Made by a program: the position numbers and the translations under genes. The notes beneath the pieces are model-generated. The model was not told the DNA's origin and searched no databases. It saw only the letters and a list, made by a program, of their open reading frames with translations. Below are positions 8,851 to 13,944 of a stretch of DNA of 13,944 nt, one piece after another (position 1 is the first letter of the stretch; every line of letters starts with the position of its first letter). Origin of the DNA: Campylobacterales bacterium. GTDB lineage: Bacteria > Campylobacterota > Campylobacteria > Campylobacterales > SZUA-545. The stretch covers positions 1-13,944 of the forward strand of contig JAOXRY010000452.1 of NCBI GenBank assembly GCA_025800305.1, written 5' to 3'.

Positions 8851-9069
8851 ATGAACATACACAACAACGTTTCATCAATAAAACAACAGTTTGATACGGC
8901 AAATACCAATGCTACAAATATTGCCAATAGCAATAATAAAGAGGCTGATATAGATCTTACAAAAGAGATGGTTGAGCTGATACCAATTTCTAAGGTTGTT
9001 GAGGCTAATGCTGTGGCTATAAAAACTCAGGATGAGACTACCAAAAATTTGTTAGATATTATTGTCTAA
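8851..9069 (+). CDS. Mini-protein resembling flagellar rod/hook termini (Flg_bbr_C-like)
   Basis: The 72-residue product consists almost entirely of the two conserved ends of flagellar axial proteins. The N-terminal part NTNATNIANSNN (18-29) resembles the ANNIAN motif of the rod-protein N-terminal domain. Residues 37-72, including LTKEMVELIPISKVVEANA, resemble the Flg_bbr_C domain (typically LTEEMV...YEANAKVIKTADE...LLDI). The central part of FlgB, FlgC or FlgG is absent. I see no other flagellar gene nearby. It is in the same reading frame as lptE, separated by two consecutive TAG stops and three codons; no strong Shine-Dalgarno is present, so coupling to lptE is likely. It may be a rod-related structural or regulatory peptide, or a relic. 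The resemblance is clear by eye; the function is not known. Confidence 0.75.
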   Translation: MNIHNNVSSIKQQFDTANTNATNIANSNNKEADIDLTKEMVELIPISKVVEANAVAIKTQDETTKNLLDIIV

Positions 9070-9074
9070 CGAAT

Positions 9075-9100
9075 ATTTTAGTAAAATGTAATTATATAAT
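9075..9100 (+). promoter_or_regulatory. Candidate promoter for gatC-spx-pilT, with a small palindrome
   Basis: A perfect TATAAT (9095-9100) stands 16 bp before the gatC ATG and just before its AGAGGA Shine-Dalgarno, so the leader would be very short. Seven bases upstream is a perfect 13-bp palindrome ATTTTAGTAAAAT (9075-9087), placed where a -35 or an operator would lie. The -10 is plausible; the operator idea is speculative because short AT palindromes arise easily. Confidence 0.4.
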
Positions 9101-9115
9101 CAAAAGAGGATATTT

Positions 9116-9406
9116 ATGACAATTGATGATAAGTTATTAACAAGATTGGAGAACCTTTCTCATCTTAGAATTGGTGATGAAAAGAAAAAGGAAGTTGAGC
9201 AAAACCTTTCTGATATTTTAGGGTTTGTTGAAAATCTAAATGAACTTGATACAGAAACAATCAGTGAAAAATTCTCAATGGAAGATAAACCAATGAGACT
9301 AAGAGAAGATGTAGCTGAGGCTGATAAAGGAATTATTGAGGAGGTTTTAAAAGACTCTCCTAAGACAACAGAAACTTTCTTTGTTGTTCCTAAAATTATT
9401 GAGTAA
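9116..9406 (+). CDS. gatC: Aspartyl/glutamyl-tRNA amidotransferase subunit C
   Basis: GatC is the small subunit of the GatCAB amidotransferase, which converts Glu-tRNA-Gln (and often Asp-tRNA-Asn) to the correct amidated forms. It wraps around and stabilises GatA and GatB. The 96-residue product shows the family pattern: LLTRLENLSHLRI near the start, a helical EVEQNLSDILGFVENLNELDT (35-55), then MRLREDV and a C-terminal TETFFVVPKIIE matching the usual FxVPKxIE ending. The Shine-Dalgarno AGAGGA lies 6 nt before the ATG. gatA and gatB are not in the window. The Spx-like gene begins 3 bp after the stop. Confidence 0.95.
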   Translation: MTIDDKLLTRLENLSHLRIGDEKKKEVEQNLSDILGFVENLNELDTETISEKFSMEDKPMRLREDVAEADKGIIEEVLKDSPKTTETFFVVPKIIE

Positions 9407-9409
9407 ACT

Positions 9410-9745
9410 ATGACTATTTACGGTATTAAAACTTGTGGAAGTGTAAAAAAAGCTTTCTCTTTTTTTAAGGAAAAAGGGACAGAATATGAGTTTTTTGACT
9501 TTAAAAAAGATAGTGTAGACGAAGAAAAAATTAGAGAATGGCTAAAACAAGTCGATCTTAAAATACTTCTAAATAATAAGGGAACTAAATATAGAACCCT
9601 TGGACTTTCAAAAATGGATCTTAGCGATGAAGAGAAGATCCAGTGGTTGGTTAAAGAAAATATGCTTATAAAAAGACCTGTTATAGAGTTTGATGGGAAA
9701 GTTATTATAGGTTTTAATGAGGAAGAATATAAAGATATTTTTTAA
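9410..9745 (+). CDS. Spx/ArsC/YffB-family thioredoxin-fold protein
   Basis: The 111-residue product starts MTIYGIKTCGSVKKAF, the YffB/Spx/ArsC-like pattern: a thioredoxin-type beta strand followed by a catalytic-position cysteine, Cys9, without a second cysteine two residues later. Conserved YffB-type sequences follow: LLNNKGTKYRTLGL (53-66) and IKRPVIEFDGKVIIGFNEEEY near the C-terminus, with the arginine before the cis-proline (RPV). The family includes true arsenate reductases, the transcription regulator Spx and proteins of unknown role such as YffB. Lacking CxxC and any ars neighbour, this one is more likely YffB-like than an arsenic-resistance enzyme. It lies between gatC (3 bp gap) and pilT (TAATG overlap), so it is co-transcribed with them. 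Confidence 0.88.
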   Translation: MTIYGIKTCGSVKKAFSFFKEKGTEYEFFDFKKDSVDEEKIREWLKQVDLKILLNNKGTKYRTLGLSKMDLSDEEKIQWLVKENMLIKRPVIEFDGKVIIGFNEEEYKDIF

Positions 9746-10812
9746 TGTCTGATATAACACTTGACCAACTTTTAAAAACTGTTGTTGCCCATGGCTCTTC
9801 AGATCTTCATTTGGTTGTAGGAACAGAGCCACAAATTAGAATTAGTGGAGCTTTACAACCAATTAATATGGCTCCATTAACAAAAAACATGGTACAAGAT
9901 TTTTGTTATTCCGTTATGACAGAATCTCAAAAAAAAGAACTTGAAGAGACTAAAGAGCTGGATTTTGCTATAGATGTTCCAAATGGTGGAAGATTTAGAG
10001 GAAATATCTATTTTGAGAAAAATCAAATGGCAGCTGCTTTTAGGATTATTCCGACAAAAGTTCCAACACTAGATGAGATGGCAATGCCTTTGATCTTAAA
10101 AGAACTATCCAATCTTGAAAAAGGTTTAGTTCTTGTAACAGGACCAACAGGAAGTGGTAAGTCAACAACAATGGCTTCTTTGATCAATGAGATCAATATG
10201 AATCACAAAAAGCATATTCTAACAATCGAAGATCCTGTAGAGTTTGTTCATGAACACAAAAAATCAATAATCTCTCAAAGAAATGTGGGAAGTGACACAG
10301 GTTCTTTTTCTAAAGCGTTAAAGTATGCTTTAAGACAAGATCCAGATGTTATCTACATTGGTGAGATGAGAGATGTTGAAACAATTAGAGCAGGGATTAC
10401 AGCAGCAGAGACTGGACACTTGGTTTTTGGAACTCTCCACACAAACTCTGCTCCTCAGACAATTAATAGAATTATTAATGTTTTCCCTGCAGATGAACAA
10501 GCTCTTATAAGAACACAACTCTCTATGACTTTACAGTCTGTTGTTTCTCAGTTTTTAGTTCCAAAAATTGCTGGTGGAAGAAAATGTGTTCAAGAGATTT
10601 TAATCAATACTCCTGCAATTGCTAATTTAATAAGAGATGATAAAGTCCATCAAGTATATGCTCAAATGCAGTTAAACCAGCAAAATACAAAGATGCAAAC
10701 ACAATCACAAGAGCTAGTAAAATTAGTTCGTGGTCAGTATATCTCTCCAGATGACGCTGTTAGATTTGCTACAAATAAAGATGAAGTAAAGAAAACCCTA
10801 GGAATCTACTAA
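9745..10812 (+). CDS. pilT: Type IV pilus retraction ATPase PilT
   Basis: PilT is the hexameric cytoplasmic ATPase that depolymerises type IV pili, giving retraction, twitching and DNA uptake. The 355-residue protein has the normal PilT length. The N-terminal domain contains GSSDLHLVVGTEP (17-29). Walker A is GPTGSGKST (133-141, Lys139); the Asp box and Walker B lie in DPDVIYIGEMRD (199-210); the His box is GHLVFGTLHTNS (224-235). The PilT-specific AIRNLIRE motif appears as AIANLIRD (291-298), which separates it from PilB/GspE. PilU is less likely given the length and this motif. Its start overlaps the preceding stop by one base. No other pilus gene is in the window, so PilT must act with a pilus system encoded elsewhere, or has been kept for another use. 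Confidence 0.96.
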   Translation: MSDITLDQLLKTVVAHGSSDLHLVVGTEPQIRISGALQPINMAPLTKNMVQDFCYSVMTESQKKELEETKELDFAIDVPNGGRFRGNIYFEKNQMAAAFRIIPTKVPTLDEMAMPLILKELSNLEKGLVLVTGPTGSGKSTTMASLINEINMNHKKHILTIEDPVEFVHEHKKSIISQRNVGSDTGSFSKALKYALRQDPDVIYIGEMRDVETIRAGITAAETGHLVFGTLHTNSAPQTINRIINVFPADEQALIRTQLSMTLQSVVSQFLVPKIAGGRKCVQEILINTPAIANLIRDDKVHQVYAQMQLNQQNTKMQTQSQELVKLVRGQYISPDDAVRFATNKDEVKKTLGIY

Positions 10813-10822
10813 AAAATTAACC

Positions 10823-10871
10823 AAAAAAAAGCCTAACTCTAAAAATAATCTTTTATTTTTAAAGTTAGGCT
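10823..10871 (-). terminator. Intrinsic terminator, minus strand
   Basis: The stem 10830-10838 / 10863-10871 (AGCCTAACT against AGTTAGGCT) continues after one mismatch into a second 9-bp AT stem (10840-10848 / 10853-10861) with a four-base loop. Read on the minus strand it is followed at once by eight T residues (complement of the A-run 10823-10830), the classic terminator form. On the plus strand, 18 bp after pilT, the same hairpin has no T-run, though it may still protect the pilT mRNA end. Confidence 0.8.
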
Positions 10872-10928
10872 AAACCTACACACACCCAAGACAGGGGGAA
10901 GAAAAAAAGGTGTGTTCTTCTTTCTTAT
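10823..10928 (-). ncRNA. Candidate small RNA with C-rich loop, about 106 nt
   Basis: On the minus strand a -10-like GATAAT (10940-10935) in AT-rich DNA is followed about seven bases later by a purine start near 10928. The RNA would then form hairpin 1, ACACACC (10915-10909) with GGTGTGT (10886-10880), enclosing a 22-nt pyrimidine loop containing CTTCCCCCTGTCTT. It would end in the terminator hairpin at 10830-10871 and its U-run. There is no open reading frame of note. Promoter, structured body and terminator all agree in orientation. A C-rich unpaired loop is a known way for small RNAs to bind G-rich ribosome-binding sites (RepG in Helicobacter is an example of the principle). It might instead be the processed 3' end of the ftsEX-envC mRNA. 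Confidence 0.45.
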
Positions 10929-10929
10929 G

Positions 10930-11052
10930 TAGTAATTATCGTATTTTAATTTTAACTGTTAGTAACTCTAAAGTTAACAAAGGTAAAAATAAAGTGATAT
11001 AAATTCTTCATTACAATTTGCAATATTTTTAAATCAAAATCTTTTTCTTATC
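10930..11052. other. AT-rich intergenic stretch without recognisable genes
   Basis: Between the candidate small-RNA promoter and the small-ORF promoter I see no reading frame with a ribosome-binding site, no terminator and no repeat longer than a few bases. It probably only holds the upstream parts of the two outward-facing candidate promoters. Confidence 0.5.
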
Positions 11053-11058
11053 TATAAT
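11053..11058 (+). promoter_or_regulatory. Candidate -10 box (TATAAT) for the 25-codon small ORF
   Basis: A perfect TATAAT lies in AT-rich DNA with no clear -35, the usual Campylobacterota appearance. A start near 11065 would give a leader of about 16 nt that holds the AAGGA of the small ORF. The box points away from pilT, and no other plus-strand gene lies downstream in the window. Confidence 0.4.
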
Positions 11059-11080
11059 TAAATAAATAAAAAGGAATAAA

Positions 11081-11158
11081 ATGGAAGAGATAAGTTGGAT
11101 AGTTACAGAAAAACCGGCAAATAATATGAATTATAAAAAAAGAGTTTTTACTCTATGA
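11081..11158 (+). CDS. Candidate 25-residue small protein
   Basis: ATG at 11081 opens 25 codons ending in TGA at 11156-11158. The ribosome-binding site AAGGA (11071-11075) is five bases upstream, and a TATAAT lies 22 bp before the ATG, so a complete minimal gene is present. The predicted peptide (begins MEEISWIVTEKPANN, ends KKRVFTL) is soluble, acidic at the start and basic at the end; I do not recognise it. It ends two bases from the stop of the convergent envC gene, and its last codons overlap the weak minus-strand terminator. A chance ORF is possible because it is so short. Confidence 0.4.
   Translation: MEEISWIVTEKPANNMNYKKRVFTL
11135..11154 (-). terminator. Weak intrinsic terminator after envC, minus strand
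   Basis: Just beyond the envC stop, the minus strand reads AGAGT-AAAA-ACTCT followed by six T residues: a 5-bp stem (11150-11154 / 11141-11145), four-base loop and T-run. The stem is short and AT-rich, so some readthrough is likely, which would reach the stronger terminator at 10823-10871. Confidence 0.5.
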
Positions 11159-11159
11159 T

Positions 11160-12443
11160 TTATAAAGAGGAGATATATCTTTTAGGAACTCTAATAAGTT
11201 CAAGAGGATTGATAGGAATACTATCTTTAGTAACTTCAAACTCAAGATCTCTATCGATTCTACCAATGGCTTCTCTTTGTTTTATTCTGTTTTTTACTCT
11301 CACATTAGGAGAGATCTGATTTAATTTTCTATAGATTGTATGAATACCATTTTTATGATCTACAATAACAACTTTTCCAAGCATAGGAAGAGTGTCTGCA
11401 AAAACGACTTTTCCATTTAGTACATTTCTTATTACAGAGTTTTCTTTATCTGCTCTTAGTGTTACATAGTCATTGTGGATTTTAATATCGTAGATTGGAT
11501 CAACAAAAGGTCCAAACTTCTTTGTGACTTTAAATGCACTTTTATCATCAATAGGAGGCTTAACTTTTCTTCCTCTATAGTGGTTTTTTCCAACAGCTAG
11601 ATAAGATGAACCGTGTTTTCTTACTTTTGTGTTAGATTGTTTTACGTTTCTTCTATTTTTACTAGCTCTTGCTAACCTATCTCTTTCTTCAGCTGCTTGA
11701 ACTTTTTTTAGTGCATTAGATTTAATAATTCCTAGTTGTGCTAGAAGATCTCTAGATCTTTTCTTTCTACTAATAATATCTGCTAATTTTTTGCTATAAC
11801 GATTCTGTTTTTTTGATAAAGAGGCTAGAACTTGTCTCTCTTCATTTTTTAACTTTGCTACTTTTTCTTTCTTATCAATTAAAGTATTTAATGATTTTGA
11901 GATCTTCTCAATTCTATTTTCTAAAGAAGCAACTTTATTTTGTGTGTTTAGAAAATCAGTTTTAAGTTTTTTGATCTCTTGGTTTGAAAATTCTTTAACT
12001 TTTTTGAAAATCTCTTTTTTAATAATATCATTGGCACTTGTTTCTTCCATTTTATCAAGGATAAGTGTTTTAGAAAGATTTTTAGCCATAAGATCTATAA
12101 GCTTTATTTCTGTCTTTTGTCTTGTCTTAACAAGCTTTTCTTTTAGAGATTCAAGATTTTTAATCTCTTTTTGTTTATCTCTTGAGTCCCTTGATAGGAT
12201 TTTGATTTCTAATTCTAAAGTTTTCTGATTTTTTGAGAGACGTCTTAATTTTTTTCTAGCTTTAATGATTTGACTAGCCAAAACATTAATGTTTGCTTTG
12301 ATCTTTTTCTGTGCTTTTTTCTGCTTGTTGATTGTATTTTTAGTATTTGAGATCTTTTTATTAATGTCACCAATGCTCTCCTCTCCTAACAAGGCAGTGG
12401 AAATTAACAGTGGAAAAGAGAGCAATACTAAAAATCTAGTCAT
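11160..12443 (-). CDS. envC: EnvC-family murein hydrolase activator with degenerate LytM domain
   Basis: This 427-residue protein has a Sec-type signal peptide (about residues 1-20, no lipobox cysteine), a long lysine- and glutamate-rich coiled coil (about 22-265) and a C-terminal LytM/M23-like domain (about 310-420). In active M23 peptidases the zinc ligands lie in HxxxD and HxH motifs. Here the matching places read KIHNDYVTLRA and DHKNGIHTIYRKL, without the full ligand set, so it should not cut peptidoglycan itself. That is the pattern of EnvC, which binds FtsX in the periplasm and activates amidases at the septum. Its ATG directly follows the ftsX stop with no gap, supporting the operon and the partnership. 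The gene is most likely an EnvC functional homologue; which amidase it activates is not shown here. Confidence 0.9.
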   Translation of the reverse strand: MTRFLVLLSFPLLISTALLGEESIGDINKKISNTKNTINKQKKAQKKIKANINVLASQIIKARKKLRRLSKNQKTLELEIKILSRDSRDKQKEIKNLESLKEKLVKTRQKTEIKLIDLMAKNLSKTLILDKMEETSANDIIKKEIFKKVKEFSNQEIKKLKTDFLNTQNKVASLENRIEKISKSLNTLIDKKEKVAKLKNEERQVLASLSKKQNRYSKKLADIISRKKRSRDLLAQLGIIKSNALKKVQAAEERDRLARASKNRRNVKQSNTKVRKHGSSYLAVGKNHYRGRKVKPPIDDKSAFKVTKKFGPFVDPIYDIKIHNDYVTLRADKENSVIRNVLNGKVVFADTLPMLGKVVIVDHKNGIHTIYRKLNQISPNVRVKNRIKQREAIGRIDRDLEFEVTKDSIPINPLELIRVPKRYISSL

Positions 12444-13250
12444 TTAATCTTCCGCATTTACAATTACATACATCACACAAAGTATCGACAAAACAAAGGA
12501 TAAGCTTAATAATGCCACAGAATCCCCTACTAAGTCAAATCTAAATTTAGAAATTCCAATTTCCTCAAAGACACTTTGAATATATTGGTTCATTGTCAGA
12601 TAGTAGTAACTTACAACTACAATAACTGTACTAATTATAGAGTCTAAAATTGCCAGTAGAAATAAAACGGCACTTTTTTGAAACAGTGAGGCTCCAAAAA
12701 CTGACATAATATACATTCTTTGACTGTGTTCATAAAGCCATACTTCCATCTGTCTTACCATTAATAAAACAGCAATAACTGCAATTAGTGATGTTAAAAC
12801 TATTAATACTGTTTTGTTGAGAATTAAAAGATCATAAATATGATTTTGATTTTTTGCAAAAGTTTCAAGTTTTGAGATACTTTTAATCTGTAAAAGCGCT
12901 TCTTTGATCCTCTCTCTATCCTTAATGGAAGGGTATTCGTACAGCTTGATTTTATAGAAATGTGGAAGTGTTACTTTCAAGTATGCGATATTTTCTGGAC
13001 TTAAGTTGTCTTTTAATGAGTCAATCATAAATGTAGGATCTAATTCTTCAATACCTTTTATTTTTATAGAAACTCTTGATACTGCTTCATAAGTAAGTTT
13101 TGTTGTTGAAACGGCAACAATAGAGTAGTTCTCCCCTAAGTATCTTTCATATTCATCAACAACTTGAGTAGTTCCTGTTAGAAATTGGAAACTAAAAAGT
13201 AAGGAGACAAGTGCAAAAATAAGTGATAGATGGTTTTTAAAAGACTTCAT
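12444..13250 (-). CDS. ftsX: Cell-division ABC transporter permease FtsX
   Basis: FtsX is the membrane subunit of the FtsEX complex, which uses ATP hydrolysis by FtsE to change shape and activate periplasmic EnvC at the division site. The 268-residue protein has one N-terminal membrane helix (about 8-28), an extracytoplasmic domain (about 30-140) that should contact EnvC, and three further helices (about 143-165, 190-216 and 242-264), the expected FtsX layout. The cytoplasmic loop has MYIMSVFGAS (about 179-188), the usual coupling helix region with a conserved G-A. The start lies 14 bases inside the ftsE 3' end. FtsX sequences diverge strongly; the name rests on topology plus the ftsE and envC neighbours. 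Confidence 0.92.
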   Translation of the reverse strand: MKSFKNHLSLIFALVSLLFSFQFLTGTTQVVDEYERYLGENYSIVAVSTTKLTYEAVSRVSIKIKGIEELDPTFMIDSLKDNLSPENIAYLKVTLPHFYKIKLYEYPSIKDRERIKEALLQIKSISKLETFAKNQNHIYDLLILNKTVLIVLTSLIAVIAVLLMVRQMEVWLYEHSQRMYIMSVFGASLFQKSAVLFLLAILDSIISTVIVVVSYYYLTMNQYIQSVFEEIGISKFRFDLVGDSVALLSLSFVLSILCVMYVIVNAED

Positions 13251-13893
13251 TGATTCCTCTATCTTCTATATAAAAATGTTTAAAGTTCACATTCATATTT
13301 TGTGGCATTTTGTGGGTAACAATAATTACTGTTTTACCAAGTTCATTAATTGATTTAAATAAACTCATAACCATATCTGCAGAGTATTCATCTAAATTTC
13401 CAGTTGGTTCATCTGCCAAAATAAGGTTTGGACTATGTGCCAAAGCTCTAGCAACTCCGACACGTTGTTGCTCACCACCGCTAAGTTCGTTTGGTAATCT
13501 ATGTGCTTTATGGGCTAGTTTAATATGATTTAAAAGATTGTTTACTTGGGTATCAATAACTTTTTTATTAAAACTACCAATCATTAAAGGCATTGCAATA
13601 TTCTTTTCTATTGACCAATCTTCAACAAGTTGATAATCTTGGAAAATAACGCCAATAGAACGTCTAAGCTTTTTGATCTTACCTTTTTGAAATTTTCCCA
13701 TTTCAACATTATTAACTAGAAGTGAACCATCTGTGATTTTTAAAGCACCATAGATAGCTTTTAAAAGTGAGGATTTACCACTACCACTTTTCCCACTAAT
13801 AAATACAAGATCTCCAGGATTAATATTAAAAGCTACTTTGTTTAAAACAACTTCATTATCATAAGAAATGGTTAGATCTCGTGCTTGGATCAT
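13237..13893 (-). CDS. ftsE: Cell-division ABC transporter ATP-binding protein FtsE
   Basis: FtsE is the cytoplasmic ATPase of FtsEX. The 218-residue protein has all ABC motifs: Walker A GKSGSGKS (34-41), Q-loop Gln85 in VIFQDYQL, signature LSGGEQ (137-142), Walker B LILADE (157-162) followed by PTGNLD, and switch His194 in VTHK. The length and the FQDYQLVEDWSIEKNIAMPL region are typical of FtsE rather than LolD, and the following ftsX and envC genes confirm it. The ATG overlaps the stop of an upstream gene (ATGA), with AAGGAG 8 nt before it. That ribosome-binding site lies in a predicted hairpin. Confidence 0.96.
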   Translation of the reverse strand: MIQARDLTISYDNEVVLNKVAFNINPGDLVFISGKSGSGKSSLLKAIYGALKITDGSLLVNNVEMGKFQKGKIKKLRRSIGVIFQDYQLVEDWSIEKNIAMPLMIGSFNKKVIDTQVNNLLNHIKLAHKAHRLPNELSGGEQQRVGVARALAHSPNLILADEPTGNLDEYSADMVMSLFKSINELGKTVIIVTHKMPQNMNVNFKHFYIEDRGINEVF

Positions 13894-13944
13894 TTATTAA
13901 ACTCCTTTTTGAGCAGAGCTACAAAAAGGCTCCTCGGCGGAGTG
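13890..13944 (-). CDS. 3' end of an upstream gene (possibly trmB), partial
   Basis: The minus-strand frame entering from the window edge codes 17 residues (TPPRSLFVALLKKEFNK) and stops at TGA 13892-13890, overlapping the ftsE ATG by the common ATGA arrangement. A second frame ends at a TAA directly before ftsE but gives a less protein-like sequence. In several Campylobacterota the gene before ftsE is trmB (tRNA guanine-N7 methyltransferase); the fragment is too short to confirm that, so the product is inference from synteny. Confidence 0.5.
   Translation of the reverse strand, partial: TPPRSLFVALLKKEFNK
13902..13929 (-). promoter_or_regulatory. Hairpin covering the ftsE ribosome-binding site
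   Basis: On the minus strand, CCTTTTTG (13929-13922) pairs with CAAAAAGG (13911-13904), followed after a bulged base by three more pairs (AGC with GCT) around a three-base loop. The right arm contains the first four bases of the AAGGAG Shine-Dalgarno (13907-13902) of ftsE. The left arm is inside the upstream reading frame, so translation of that gene would open the hairpin. Confidence 0.5.

Noticed and set aside
9116..9406. gatC separated from gatA and gatB as an anomaly
   Set aside because: Scattered gat genes are common in bacteria, including Campylobacterota, so this is not unusual.
9410..9745. Arsenate reductase ArsC
   Set aside because: The sequence matches the YffB/Spx side of the family and there are no ars neighbours, so an arsenic-resistance function is not supported.
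11944..12228. Plus-strand 94-codon open frame, hydrophobic
   Set aside because: It is the antisense of the lysine- and glutamate-rich coiled coil of envC, which always yields phenylalanine/leucine/serine-rich shadow frames.
1..13944. Frequent GATCTT/AGATCT words as a possible DNA uptake or modification signal
   Set aside because: Most lie in coding sequence in the frame GAT-CTT (Asp-Leu) or ATC-TT and fit codon use; I cannot show enrichment without counting over a whole genome.

Overview
The window is compact, AT-rich chromosomal DNA of a Gram-negative bacterium, most likely a member of the Campylobacterota (a Sulfurimonas-, Sulfurovum- or Arcobacter-like lineage). The evidence is the order lnt / yajC-secD-secF / small membrane protein / leuS / lptE, an ftsE-ftsX-envC operon whose EnvC has a degenerate LytM domain, overlapping stop/start codons (TAATG three times), and promoters that look like a bare TATAAT box. 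I see no transposase, integrase, CRISPR array, rRNA or tRNA gene. Most of the window is core genome.

Layout. (1) 1-1379, + strand: the 3' part of a CheY-type response regulator with a long coiled-coil C-terminal half, then a stand-alone HPt protein. Together they look like the middle of a phosphorelay whose kinase is outside the window. (2) 1376-2605, - strand: apolipoprotein N-acyltransferase (lnt), convergent with the HPt gene (4-base overlap) and divergent from yajC (25 bp apart). (3) 2631-9069, + strand: yajC-secD-secF, a DUF6394-like membrane protein, leuS, lptE, and a 72-residue flagellar-rod-like mini-protein. The only sizeable gap, 5476-5553, holds a long AT hairpin and a TTCAAAA tandem repeat. 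(4) 9116-10812, + strand: gatC, an Spx/ArsC-family protein and pilT, behind their own candidate promoter. (5) 10813-11159: a 347-bp intergenic region with a candidate minus-strand small RNA with a C-rich loop, a 25-codon plus-strand small ORF with its own TATAAT and Shine-Dalgarno, and a weak minus-strand terminator. (6) 11160-13944, - strand: ftsE-ftsX-envC, preceded by the last 17 codons of another gene (trmB by synteny only).

How the genes fit together. Blocks 2 and 3 serve the cell envelope: YajC-SecDF help the Sec translocon export proteins, including lipoproteins; Lnt completes lipoprotein acylation; LptE is itself a lipoprotein acting in outer-membrane LPS assembly. FtsEX-EnvC couples ATP hydrolysis at the division septum to peptidoglycan hydrolase activation. 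LeuS and GatC serve tRNA charging.

The non-routine items are the candidate sRNA and small ORF at 10823-11158, the rod-like mini-protein at 8851-9069, the hairpin/repeat at 5492-5543, and a hairpin that would mask the ftsE ribosome-binding site at 13902-13929. None is a clearly new multi-gene system. All promoter, RNA and hairpin calls were made by eye, without folding software or database searches.
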